NCBI GenBank assembly: GCA_017649565.1
Contig: JAGCGO010000019.1
Location: 62,001 to 126,000, forward strand
Source of the DNA: Fibrobacter sp.
GTDB lineage: Bacteria; Fibrobacterota; Fibrobacteria; Fibrobacterales; Fibrobacteraceae
Direction: 5' to 3'
DNA length: 64,000 nucleotides
Both the position numbers and the translations under genes were made by a program. This document shows, one piece after another, positions 9,751-17,869 of this stretch (positions within the stretch are counted from its first letter, which is position 1; each line of letters opens with the position of its first letter). Below the pieces are notes generated by a model. The model did not search any database. It saw nothing but the letters and a program-made list of their open reading frames with translations, and was not told the origin of the DNA.

Positions 9751-10615
9751 TGCCTTCCTTGCACAGTGGCCCTGTGTCTTTTTTTAAATTATCCTTTTTC
9801 AAATTTTCCGTCAACGGAAAAAGCTGTATATTTAGCCTACAAATTTTATCCGGGTTTTTATCGGCCGAGACAAGCGACACTATACGCTTGCGGCACTCCG
9901 CCAATTCATCCAGGACCTTCGGGTAACTTTCGGTAGTCACGCCCATGGTCAACCCACTGAAATGCCGTTCCGATACCGGGAGTGTATCAAATGCGGCAAG
10001 CGCAAACTCGCCCATCTGCCGCAATAGCGAATGTACGGCCAATGTCACCACCTTCAACTGTCCTGTCGAAATGGAGCGGTTCGTCTGGCGATAATTATCA
10101 TTCGCATCCTTTTCCAAGAAACCGGCACTTAACAAAAAATGCAGACTCGCGCTCACGTCGGATGCCGATATAGGGAGCCGGCACGCCTTCGCCATTTCGT
10201 GCGGTTTCGCCCCGGGCATCGTCACCGCAAGTTCTCGCACCACCGAATGTTTCCAAGTCTCGAAAAAGGTGTACATGTCGCTTCCGAGGATCTTTACATT
10301 GCGTGCGGAGCTCAAAGCCTGCATTTCTTTGAAGCATTCCTTTTTCAACTGATCCGTCTTGGCATTCTCGTACCGGACCATCAAGACGAAATAATCGTAC
10401 TCAAAATCGACGAGTCCCATGGCGGCGGCCGTCTTTTTCGCCCCCTCTTCCACAAGTCGAGTCTTGCCGTCGCAAACCAGTTTCAAATACGAACCCGACG
10501 CGAACCCGGCAACTTTTGCAAACTCGCGCCACGTAAAAGCCGAGGTGCGCTTGCGTTCGCGGTAGTAATCCAATACGTACTCGCGATAGTCCTTGTATTC
10601 GACGACCGATTTCAT
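9737..10615 (-). CDS. TIGR02147-type regulator (cassette 2)
   Basis: A 292-residue TIGR02147 protein. ATG at 10615 (MKSVVEYKDYREYVLDYY) is chosen over a TTG at 10654 by alignment with the cassette 4 paralogue. The HTH-like segment has second helix 'FASGSYLKLVCDGKTR', identical to cassette 4. A winged-helix-like block follows near 145-190 ('ISASDVSASLHFLLSAGFLEK'), and the end has 'CRLNIQLFPLTENL'. It overlaps the FISUMP lipoprotein gene by 14 nt and heads a three-gene operon ending in the GLUG protein. Upstream lies a cluster of ATAAAACAA-type repeats. Predicted cytoplasmic autoregulator of this operon, perhaps also of the divergent lipoprotein gene at 10916 (inference). Confidence 0.88.
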   Translation of the reverse strand: MKSVVEYKDYREYVLDYYRERKRTSAFTWREFAKVAGFASGSYLKLVCDGKTRLVEEGAKKTAAAMGLVDFEYDYFVLMVRYENAKTDQLKKECFKEMQALSSARNVKILGSDMYTFFETWKHSVVRELAVTMPGAKPHEMAKACRLPISASDVSASLHFLLSAGFLEKDANDNYRQTNRSISTGQLKVVTLAVHSLLRQMGEFALAAFDTLPVSERHFSGLTMGVTTESYPKVLDELAECRKRIVSLVSADKNPDKICRLNIQLFPLTENLKKDNLKKDTGPLCKEGNEDD

Positions 10616-10660
10616 TTTCACATAAAAAATACCTAATTTTTCCGCATTTCTCAATGTTTT

Positions 10661-10788
10661 ATAAAAAACAAAAATTGCATATATCTCGCGATTTTTGAAT
10701 AATTTTAGGCGTTAATCCAAAAATTGGCATTTTTCATAAAACAAAAAAGGGGGTTATATAAAACAAAATCGCAATTATATAAAACAAA
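10661..10788. promoter_or_regulatory. divergent operator region, ATAAAACAA repeats
   Basis: Half-sites on the plus strand are at 10735-10745 (CATAAAACAAA), 10757-10767 and 10778-10788 (both TATAAAACAAA), spaced 22 and 21 bp. A weaker copy lies at 10661-10673 (C at 10669). A minus-strand -10-like TAAAAT lies at 10702-10707. The region separates the cassette 2 regulator (minus) from the lipoprotein gene at 10916 (plus), so it may serve both. The same 21-bp-spaced pair occurs at 61908-61939. Confidence 0.55.
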
Positions 10789-10915
10789 TGGCCCCAAAAA
10801 GCGCCTCTTTTCCAAAAAAAGTTTTCAAAAGAGGAAAAAACGGCCTAAAAAACGTTTTCAAAATAACTTATCTTCTTTTCAGCAATCCAAATACACCAAA
10901 AAAAAGGAACCCTAT

Positions 10916-11596
10916 ATGAAATTCAAGATTCTTTTGTTAGCCGCCCTGGCAATGTTCTTTGTGGGCTGCGCCCCAAAAACTTCGGCTTTCTCAATTGACC
11001 CCTCCTGGACCGAGAAGCCCGCCAAGCTGACCGTTCTCTTCACAGATCCGGTCGTTGAGAACCAGGACGACCTCAAGGACGACCTTGCAGAATTCGTCAA
11101 CAACTTTCACGATTGGTTCGGCTCGGAACTTGCAAAGAATTACAGCACCGTCACCAAGAGTTCCATTCCCCTCGACGTTCAAAGGGCTGATGCAGCATCC
11201 TTTACCGTCCAGGCCGACTCCATAGGAAAAATGGAAGTCAAGGTCCCCAAGCCGGCAAACCTGAGCGACGGTTATACCTTGGCCATTGCGAACGTGAACT
11301 TTAGCCGGAAAGAGGAGTCCCACACCAACCAGGCCTACTACAATTCCGGAGCTGCCTACGGCCAGGGAGTCAACCCCGGCCAGAACAGCATGGCTTTTGC
11401 CGGCGAGTCCATTGTCGAAAAGGGGCTCTGGCTCTCTGCCGATTACGCCATATACAATGCCGCCGGACAGCGCGTCGCATTCGGGCACCATGCCATCAAG
11501 AGCAAGTTCCAGTACGCCATGACACGTTCCGACTGGGAAAGATGCGTTACCGCCTTTGTCAAGAAGAGCCTCGCAGGAACTCCTGTTTTAAGGTAA
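10916..11596 (+). CDS. lipoprotein of unknown function
   Basis: A 226-residue protein. ATG at 10916 is preceded by AAAAAGGAAC; the longer frame back to 10724 is Lys-rich and unlikely. Signal peptide 'MKFKILLLAALAMFFVGC' ends in a clear lipobox. The body has no motif I recognise. It contains 'LTVLFTDPVVENQDDL', a Tyr/Asn/Gly-rich stretch ('AYYNSGAAYGQGVNPG') and a final block 'AGQRVAFGHHAIKS'. It is transcribed divergently from cassette 2 across ATAAAACAA repeats and converges on cassette 3. Possibly outer-membrane associated; function unknown. Confidence 0.85.
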   Translation: MKFKILLLAALAMFFVGCAPKTSAFSIDPSWTEKPAKLTVLFTDPVVENQDDLKDDLAEFVNNFHDWFGSELAKNYSTVTKSSIPLDVQRADAASFTVQADSIGKMEVKVPKPANLSDGYTLAIANVNFSRKEESHTNQAYYNSGAAYGQGVNPGQNSMAFAGESIVEKGLWLSADYAIYNAAGQRVAFGHHAIKSKFQYAMTRSDWERCVTAFVKKSLAGTPVLR

Positions 11597-11629
11597 GACT
11601 CCTCTCAGCAAAAAACGAGTTATAAAGAC

Positions 11630-13600
11630 CTACTCGGCTTTAGCGTACTTGTCACAGTCACCATTATAGCCGCCCATAGACACAATATTGAACCGCAGGC
11701 TGTCTATGAGCGGCATCTCGAATGAAAGTCCTCTCACGCTCTTTACCCCCGTTTCACTGTCGAATTCGGACAAGTCCTCGCGCAAAACATATTCCGACAG
11801 GACAAATGACGACCACGGAATTCTCTCCACTCGAACCGTATCAGAGGCAGGCAAAACGGTTTTCACTGAATTGCCGGAATCAACATAGACAGAAATCGTT
11901 TGCGTGGAAGAATACGCGATACAGAGCCCGCCCAGTTCAGAGAAATCATAGGGTCGCGATCGAGGACTGTTCAAATAAACACCATAAGTTAAACCAGAAT
12001 CGCAGACGCCAGACTCACTAACGCAAGTCACCCGAGCGCAAACGCCCTTACACAATTCAACAACCTTCTTGGCTCTGTTTTCGTCATCTACGTCCATTTC
12101 AGACGGTAAGGACAAAGCGAAATCTTCATCAACATCTATATACCACTCAAAAGGTTCGGTTGAAAACGGGAAATACACCTCATCCGAATCCCTCGTTCCA
12201 AACCAAGTCCATCGGGAAAGATCTGCAACAAATTTCCCTTCCGTGCACGTATACTCCATTCCGGTATTTACACCAACTACAGTTCCCCCCTCGACACATT
12301 CTAGGCCCTGGACATCGACATCGGCAACGGTAACATCGCTCAACGTCCACTCTCCTTCCTTGCAAAGATAGCCATCTATAAATTTTTCGGGCATTGCCGA
12401 TGTACATGCACCATATTTCCATTCTATTTCTTTTATGTTGCGCCATGAACCACCATCATAAACAACAAATTGTCCTTGACCTGCATGACGAACTTCACCC
12501 TCTGTTCCATCCGTTAGGCAATATCGAAAACACGGGATAAAATTGGGTGTTGTAGCATCCGCGCCAAACCCAGAAGTGTCCGACAACAGTTCCCACCTTC
12601 CAGACAGGCAGATATACCGCACACTCATATCCCTATAATAATTTATGCTGAGCTCGTTACTATCCGCCGCAATTTCGCCTTCGCGCGATTCCGAACAAGT
12701 CCCGATCCCGTAGTTTTCATACCAGAAATTACGGACATACTTCGCGAAATCGGGAACCGAGCCGAACCCCCATCCATTGATATTTTCCGAAATTCTCAGC
12801 AGAGTCCCGTCAAAATCGGCTTTATTCGCCCAGTCGGCCATTTCCGTCTTCGTTTTCGCGTCATCCCACGAGCCCTTCGAGGCCAGCGCAATCCTGAAAT
12901 TGCCCATACGCTCGGTAAGTCCGGCAACAGATAGATTCCCCTGCATCAGGACGCTTATAGCAAGTAGGGCAGCATTACCGTCTCCCAACTCAAAAATGTT
13001 CAGGTCTTCCGAATTTTCGATATCGCCATCTATGCCGAACACCGACAAGATTTCGCGTTCGGCCTTGGCCTTGGCATCCGCGACGGATTCTCCCTTTTCG
13101 AGAACCAGGTGCATCACGCGTTCGTATTCCAGGTGTGTAAGCAAGTTGATATTCACCTTGTTCCTGTCGCTGAGATCCGTCAACGCGGTGAGAGTCACTG
13201 TACCCGAGGAATTTTCTCCGCTGATTTCGTTACGATAATAACCGGTCGCATCGAGCAAGGCATATTGCGAAGCAAGATTGATGCCTTTGATATCGAAATC
13301 ACCCTTGTCGCTCTTGATTTCTCCTCTAAAGTTCTTGCCCGTCTGATTCAGCGTGAGGCTATCCAGTTCATGCACCATCACCACGGAACCCGTGACAAAC
13401 GGACCCTTCTGCGAAACGCCCGCCACTTCCCAGTCCTTGACTGCATAGATACCGGCATCTTCCGAGGAACCCCCGTCGGTAATCTCAATATGGTCACTCG
13501 AATCCGAACTGGAGCATGCAACCATGAGCACCGTCAAAATACCCAAAACCAAAGTTGTAATCCAATGCACCATTGCCATTTTATGTACACTGTCTTTCAT
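11630..13600 (-). CDS. QKGPF lipoprotein with jelly-roll-like C-terminus (cassette 3)
   Basis: A 656-residue lipoprotein. ATG at 13600 has AAGGAGGA 5-12 nt upstream and lies one base after the regulator stop. Lipobox 'VLMVAC' near residue 29. QKGPF domain (~55-190): 'GVSQKGPFVTGS', 'SDKGDFDIKGINL', 'ATGYYRNE', 'VNINLLTHLEYER'. The second block follows: 'GDGNAALLAISVLMQ', 'TEMADWAN'. Short Cys-containing repeats then appear ('RYICLSGRWELL', 'YLCKEGEWTL', 'YTCTEGKFVADL'). The last ~190 residues ('SRWTWFGTRDSDEVYFPF ... SFEMPLIDSLRFNI') resemble a carbohydrate-binding-type beta-sandwich. That assignment is a guess from the pattern. No FISUMP domain. Confidence 0.88.
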   Translation of the reverse strand: MKDSVHKMAMVHWITTLVLGILTVLMVACSSSDSSDHIEITDGGSSEDAGIYAVKDWEVAGVSQKGPFVTGSVVMVHELDSLTLNQTGKNFRGEIKSDKGDFDIKGINLASQYALLDATGYYRNEISGENSSGTVTLTALTDLSDRNKVNINLLTHLEYERVMHLVLEKGESVADAKAKAEREILSVFGIDGDIENSEDLNIFELGDGNAALLAISVLMQGNLSVAGLTERMGNFRIALASKGSWDDAKTKTEMADWANKADFDGTLLRISENINGWGFGSVPDFAKYVRNFWYENYGIGTCSESREGEIAADSNELSINYYRDMSVRYICLSGRWELLSDTSGFGADATTPNFIPCFRYCLTDGTEGEVRHAGQGQFVVYDGGSWRNIKEIEWKYGACTSAMPEKFIDGYLCKEGEWTLSDVTVADVDVQGLECVEGGTVVGVNTGMEYTCTEGKFVADLSRWTWFGTRDSDEVYFPFSTEPFEWYIDVDEDFALSLPSEMDVDDENRAKKVVELCKGVCARVTCVSESGVCDSGLTYGVYLNSPRSRPYDFSELGGLCIAYSSTQTISVYVDSGNSVKTVLPASDTVRVERIPWSSFVLSEYVLREDLSEFDSETGVKSVRGLSFEMPLIDSLRFNIVSMGGYNGDCDKYAKAE

Positions 13601-13601
13601 T

Positions 13602-14447
13602 TTATTCCTCCTTAACGGATCCAAATTCATTTTTTAAATTCTCGCTCATTGGGAACAATTGCAAGTTCAATCGGTATACCCGCTCCGCATCATCAATTTC
13701 TGTCGCAATCGCCACAACGCGGCGGCGACATTCTGCCAATTCCTTTCTAATGCGTTCATAAGCATCGCGCGTAAGCCCCAAAATAAGGCCTGACATATCA
13801 CGTTCCGAAAGAGGCAAGTCAACAGCCTTTACCGCAAGCTCGCCCATCTGCCGTTGCATTTCGCGAGCCGCTACAGGAACCGCATCCACGGAACCCATCG
13901 ACACGGACTTGTCCGTCTGATGATAGTTACCGTTCTTATCCCTCTTCAAGAGGTTCATCTTCACCAAAAAATCGAGCGTTTCGGAAACTTCCGCCGCAGT
14001 AATGTGCTGTTTGCAGGCGCGAGCCATCTCAAGCGGCTTCGCGCCGGGCATGTGCGGAGCCAATTCGCGCAGCAGCGGGTTCTTCCACGACTTGAAATAG
14101 TCAAATTCCTCGCTCCCGAGCACGTGCACCTTGTGTGCATGCGCCAAGGCACAGCGTTCTTCGAATGCGGCTCGTCTCGCCTTATCGCTCTTGGCGTGCG
14201 CATACGAGACCATCAACACAAAGTAAGTATTCTCGAAACCCGCAAGCCCCATGGCATTCGCTACAGAGCCCGCAACGTTGACACTCAAGTTCTTTTTCCC
14301 CTCGCAGACATATTTCAGATAAACTGGCGACGAGAACCCGGCATCATGCGCAAACTGCCGCCAGGTAAAAGCCGAGCAGCGCTTGCGTTCATCGTAGTAG
14401 TCCTGAATGAACTTGCGGTAGTCCGTATATTCGATGATGTCCTTCAT
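13602..14447 (-). CDS. TIGR02147-type regulator (cassette 3)
   Basis: A 281-residue TIGR02147 protein, a close paralogue of the cassette 1 regulator. ATG at 14447 (MKDIIEYTDYRKFIQDYY) is preferred to a GTG two codons upstream. The HTH-like segment reads 'FSSPVYLKYVCEGKKN' where cassette 1 has 'FSSDVYLKYV': one residue differs in the putative recognition helix. Winged-helix-like block 'ITAAEVSETLDFLVKMNLLKR' near 145-180; end motif 'YRLNLQLFPMSENL'. The stop is one base before the lipoprotein ATG, and that gene's ribosome site lies inside the regulator's last codons, so translation is likely coupled. Probable operators lie at 14478-14577. Confidence 0.88.
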   Translation of the reverse strand: MKDIIEYTDYRKFIQDYYDERKRCSAFTWRQFAHDAGFSSPVYLKYVCEGKKNLSVNVAGSVANAMGLAGFENTYFVLMVSYAHAKSDKARRAAFEERCALAHAHKVHVLGSEEFDYFKSWKNPLLRELAPHMPGAKPLEMARACKQHITAAEVSETLDFLVKMNLLKRDKNGNYHQTDKSVSMGSVDAVPVAAREMQRQMGELAVKAVDLPLSERDMSGLILGLTRDAYERIRKELAECRRRVVAIATEIDDAERVYRLNLQLFPMSENLKNEFGSVKEE

Positions 14448-14477
14448 ACGCACAAATATATATCCTCAAGACAAAAA

Positions 14478-14577
14478 TAGAATACAAATTTCGCTTTTTC
14501 GCACAGATTTTACACATTCGCGTATTATACAAAAAATTTCAGCAATTCAGAATACAAAACCGGTATTCCAAGAATAC
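14478..14577 (-). promoter_or_regulatory. promoter and operator sites of cassette 3
   Basis: GAATAC occurs at 14480-14485, 14550-14555 and 14572-14577, with the exact inverted half-site GTATTC at 14563-14568. A minus-strand TGTAAAAT (-10-like) covers 14507-14514. Offsets (70, 83 inverted, 92 and -10 at 27) and the 33-nt distance to the start codon match the cassette 1 region base for base, while the half-site differs (GAACAT there). Confidence 0.62.
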
Positions 14578-14578
14578 A

Positions 14579-14601
14579 GAAAAGGCCCCGCAAGCGGGGC
14601 C
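14579..14601 (-). terminator. terminator of cassette 4
   Basis: Perfect stem GGCCCCG (14584-14590) with CGGGGCC (14595-14601) and a CAAG loop. On the minus strand a short T run follows. It lies 25 nt downstream of the lipoprotein stop at 14626. Confidence 0.78.
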
Positions 14602-14625
14602 TGAATGAGAGAGATACAAATTATC

Positions 14626-16485
14626 TTAGTTTTTCACGCAGCGGACTCGAGCACTTTCTCTCGGTTCTTCAAGCGCAGAGTCAAATCCCAAAAAGATTCT
14701 AAAAGTTTTGTTATCAAATTCCAAGTTGCCCAAATAACCACTACGATTAAATCCACCCCAAAAACCTTCATTATAAGCAAACGGAGCATTATCATAATAC
14801 ATCTTCAATGTATCTACTTGCGCCTCGATATTTACGTGGAATGATTGATGTGTGTACGTGTGATAATAGGCCATACCGTCTTCCATCGGCAAAAGATTGA
14901 AATCAAGCCTGTCGTAGTGCACACCAGCACCATCCCTCCAGTTTTCATTAAGCAAATTAAGAACACCACCGGCATAAGCGACCAAGGCATTCCAGTCCTT
15001 AACACTAGAGATATGCCAACCATCCGGACAGATTCCTTGATGCACCACGTCAATCACACCATCTTCAACAGGCTCTGTCATGTATTTTGGGTCTATCTGC
15101 ATGGCAGCCGTCCAACTATAAATTCCTTTTTGTTTAACCTTTAACATCATACGGGTTTCACTTACTTCGTAGTTGAGGTCTTCCGCCATCCATTCATATC
15201 TTTTCCCGCCAATCTCAAAACTTACCGTTTTATACACATTACCATCTCGCGGATCTATCATAGTGCCCGATTCATGGTCAATCTTCATTTTGAGAGAATC
15301 TACGTATCCTGTCCTCTTTACTTCCCAACTAGAACCATTGCAAAGAAGATAACCGGACTGCAGAACTATCATTTGATTGGAGGAATTATCGTAAGCAATA
15401 ATAGGTTTATGGAATTCCCTGGACTCGCCCCAAAGATCTTCAGTACAAAGTTCAACTCCCATATAGTTCAAAAATAAACGCTTACTAAATTCGTATTTCT
15501 TTTTCATAACCATAAGTTCCTCGTACGAGCCCGGATCTTTGCGATCTTTTTTTCTCATGTCGGATTCATCTATATCTTCCATATGACTGTACTCACCAGT
15601 AATGCGATAAGCCTGAGTCGCAAGGTCTTGCATAATGGAATCGCTGAGAACACCGTCATCCGCAAAGTCATTGGCAAATGCATCAATATAAGCCTGTAAC
15701 TTGGAACAATCTATATTTTCCAAGAGTATCTCAGGCCCCCATTCATCGCTTGTGCCATCCCAAAATTCCCACGAGCTACTTTCATCCAGCAGAAGACTGA
15801 TGTTGAAAAGTGTTCTATCGGCATCAGAAGTATTAAATATGTTCAAATCTTCAGAAGAACTCACATCGACATCCACCCCGAACGCATTCATAACTTCTGT
15901 GGAAGCCTGTCTTTTCGCTTCAACAAAGTTTTTGCCGGATTTGATCAAGTTCAACACACGTTTGTATTCAAAATGAGTCAAGAGATTGATGTTTACTGTT
16001 TCGCGCTTTCGCAGGTCAGAGACGGCGTCCAGACGCATGGGGCATTCAGAGAAACGTTTTTCTTCTTCAGATCTATTATCATCATCGAAATACACTTCCC
16101 CATCGTGTATATAATAGCCCTCTGCAGAAAGTAGTACGTACTGGCTTACTAGATCAAGACTATCAAAATTGAAATCACCCTTATCATTAATGGTCACCGT
16201 AGTGTATTCTCTGCCGGTGGGTTCAAGGTTGCCCTCTGCCGACGTTTCACGAAGAACCACTTCGGAACCCTTTACGAGCGGGCCTTTCTGCGCCGCGCCC
16301 GAAATCTTTTTGTTCGCAATCGCGACGATGCCTTCGGCCTCTTCGCTGGTTCCGGCAGACCCGCCGATCTCGGAACAACCACTGAACATCGCTCCCATCG
16401 CAAGAGCCAATGCAATTCCAGTTTTCGCCATCATCTTTTTTTCCGGATGGATGGCATTTCTTGTCTCATCATAATTCTCAATCAT
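14626..16485 (-). CDS. QKGPF lipoprotein with FISUMP domain (cassette 4)
   Basis: A 619-residue lipoprotein. ATG at 16485 has AAGGAGA upstream and overlaps the regulator stop as ATGA. Lipobox 'AMFSGC' (residue ~37) follows an unusually long n-region; MM at residues 18-19 is the alternative start but lacks a ribosome site. QKGPF domain (~55-210): 'GAAQKGPLVKGS' (Leu replaces the usual Phe), 'NDKGDFNFDSLDL', 'AEGYYI', 'VNINLLTHFEYKR'. The C-terminus (~400-619) is a divergent FISUMP/TIGR02145 domain: 'DPRDGNVYKTVSF', 'WMAEDLNYE', 'GIYSWTAAM', 'CPDGWHISSVKDWNALV', ending 'ARVRCVKN'. Surface lipoprotein of unknown function. Confidence 0.9.
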   Translation of the reverse strand: MIENYDETRNAIHPEKKMMAKTGIALALAMGAMFSGCSEIGGSAGTSEEAEGIVAIANKKISGAAQKGPLVKGSEVVLRETSAEGNLEPTGREYTTVTINDKGDFNFDSLDLVSQYVLLSAEGYYIHDGEVYFDDDNRSEEEKRFSECPMRLDAVSDLRKRETVNINLLTHFEYKRVLNLIKSGKNFVEAKRQASTEVMNAFGVDVDVSSSEDLNIFNTSDADRTLFNISLLLDESSSWEFWDGTSDEWGPEILLENIDCSKLQAYIDAFANDFADDGVLSDSIMQDLATQAYRITGEYSHMEDIDESDMRKKDRKDPGSYEELMVMKKKYEFSKRLFLNYMGVELCTEDLWGESREFHKPIIAYDNSSNQMIVLQSGYLLCNGSSWEVKRTGYVDSLKMKIDHESGTMIDPRDGNVYKTVSFEIGGKRYEWMAEDLNYEVSETRMMLKVKQKGIYSWTAAMQIDPKYMTEPVEDGVIDVVHQGICPDGWHISSVKDWNALVAYAGGVLNLLNENWRDGAGVHYDRLDFNLLPMEDGMAYYHTYTHQSFHVNIEAQVDTLKMYYDNAPFAYNEGFWGGFNRSGYLGNLEFDNKTFRIFLGFDSALEEPRESARVRCVKN

Positions 16486-17330
16486 CTTTTCTCTCCTTTC
16501 CCATTATTAAATTTCAAGTTCTCGGTAAGTGGGAAAAGCTGCATATTCAAACGGCAAACTTTCTCCACGTCTTTGTCAGCAGAAACAATCGACACAATTC
16601 GTTTGCGGCACTCCGTGAGTTCTTCGACGACCTTTTCGTAGCTTGCGGCGGTCATTCCCATAAAGATGCCGCTAAAATGGCGTTCCGAAATCGGCAACTT
16701 GTCAAAAGCCTCGAGCGCAAACTCGCCCATCTGGCGTAACAGCGAATGCACCGCCACCGAAACGGCCTTTAAGCGCCCCGTAGTCAGCGAACGGTTCGTC
16801 TGATGGTAGGCGCCCTTTACATCCATCGTCAGGAAACCTGAATTCACAAGGAACTTGAGGCTGCTGCTGACATCGGCGGCCGAAATCGGGAGACGGCAAA
16901 CCTTCGCAATCTCGTGCGGTTTCGCCCCCGGCATTGCCACAGCCAATTCGCGGACAACGGAGTGCTTCCACGTCTCGTAAAAAGTGTACAGTTCGCTCCC
17001 GAGGATCTTCACATTGTGCGCCGAGCTCAGCGCCTCCATTTCCTCGAAGCACTTTTTCTTTTCACGATCCGTCTTCGCACTTTCGTAGCGGACCATCAAA
17101 ACAAAGTAGTCGTACTCAAAGCCCAACAACCCCATGGCAACAGCGGTTTTCTTCGCACCTTCTTCACGAAGGCGCGTCTTGCCATCACAAACAAGCTTCA
17201 AGTACGACCCCGACGCGAATCCGGCAATCTTTGCAAACTCGCGCCATGTAAACGCCGAAGTGCGTTTGCGCTCGCGGTAGTAGTCAAGTACGTACTCGCG
17301 ATAATCTTTATATTCAATAACCGATTTCAT
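16482..17330 (-). CDS. TIGR02147-type regulator (cassette 4)
   Basis: A 282-residue TIGR02147 protein, close paralogue of the cassette 2 regulator (MKSVIEYKDYREYVLDYYRERKR). A preceding in-frame ATG at 17333 would add one Met. The putative recognition segment 'FASGSYLKLVCDGKTR' is identical to cassette 2. Winged-helix-like 'ISAADVSSSLKFLVNSGFL' near 145-185; end motif 'CRLNMQLFPLTENL'. The stop overlaps the lipoprotein start by 4 nt (ATGA). ATAAAACAAG-type repeats lie at 17380-17478, and a palindrome array starts at 17529, further upstream. Confidence 0.88.
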   Translation of the reverse strand: MKSVIEYKDYREYVLDYYRERKRTSAFTWREFAKIAGFASGSYLKLVCDGKTRLREEGAKKTAVAMGLLGFEYDYFVLMVRYESAKTDREKKKCFEEMEALSSAHNVKILGSELYTFYETWKHSVVRELAVAMPGAKPHEIAKVCRLPISAADVSSSLKFLVNSGFLTMDVKGAYHQTNRSLTTGRLKAVSVAVHSLLRQMGEFALEAFDKLPISERHFSGIFMGMTAASYEKVVEELTECRKRIVSIVSADKDVEKVCRLNMQLFPLTENLKFNNGKGEKR

Positions 17331-17379
17331 CATGACAGTAAATTAGGTTATTCTCATCCAAGGTGCAACGAAATTCAAA

Positions 17380-17478
17380 AAACAAATATTGCGTTTTTAG
17401 CCAAATTTAGGCATTTTATAAAATGAAATAAAAAAATTTTAAATCTATAAAACAAGCGCCATAATTCCATAGAACAAG
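17380..17478 (-). promoter_or_regulatory. operator-like repeats of cassette 4
   Basis: Half-sites AAACAA at 17380-17385 and 17450-17455 (within TATAAAACAAG, 17446-17456), and GAACAA at 17472-17477 (within CATAGAACAAG). Offsets of 70 and 22 bp match cassettes 1 and 3. A minus-strand TAAATT preceded by GCC (17404-17409) is a possible -10; cassette 2 has a similar GCCTAAAAT. Confidence 0.5.
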
Positions 17479-17528
17479 AAGGCGAAGGTTTGTAGGAAAA
17501 AGCGGCGTTTTTATAAATAAATGCTCAC

Positions 17529-17845
17529 GGGGCGTATAAAAACAGAGAAACGCTCCTATTTATACGCCCCAGCGGCCAAATTACACACAAACTAACACAT
17601 TCCTGGCGACACGGAAAAGGCCCCGACACGTATAAAACAGCAAACAACGCCCCGTTTATACGCCCCTCAGCACAATCACAGCATCCCTCCAGTACCATTT
17701 CCCTATTGTGGGGCGTATAAATCTCTGTAAATTCGCTCATTTATACGCCCCTTACACAAAATAGAGCGTAAAAAAGCAATATAATCTCCCAAAAATGAAA
17801 ATAGGGGCGTATAAAAACAAGGAAAAGCTCCTATTTATACGCCCC
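17529..17845. repeat. array of four 42-bp palindromic units
   Basis: Arms GGGGCGTATAAA and TTTATACGCCCC occur as pairs at 17529-17540/17559-17570, 17710-17721/17740-17751 and 17804-17815/17834-17845. A degenerate left arm at 17625-17636 pairs with an exact right arm at 17655-17666. In every unit the two arms start exactly 30 bp apart. Units begin 96, 85 and 94 bp apart. The loops of units 1 and 4 are nearly the same (AACAxxGAAAxGCTCCTA-like). The array fills the 535-bp spacer between the GLUG/InlB gene and cassette 4. The last unit may end transcription of the former. Role unknown. Confidence 0.85.
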
Positions 17846-17869
17846 GGCCGTTATTTGACGGATGTTTGG

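Noticed and set aside
8005-9936. 643-residue plus-strand ORF
   Set aside because: Covers the FISUMP lipoprotein gene and both junctions on the other strand. The minus-strand product has a lipobox and known domains, so this is a shadow.
1-17333. Toxin-antitoxin or phage-type immunity modules for the two-gene cassettes
   Set aside because: The partner of each regulator is a lipoprotein with a clear export signal and large variable domains, not a small toxin; no phage or plasmid genes are nearby.
17525-17740. 71-residue minus-strand ORF in the palindrome array
   Set aside because: It runs through three palindromic units, has no ribosome site and shows no protein-like pattern.
17529-17845. CRISPR array
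   Set aside because: Units are palindromes with partly conserved loops, intervals are uneven (85-96 bp), only four units exist and no cas gene is near.
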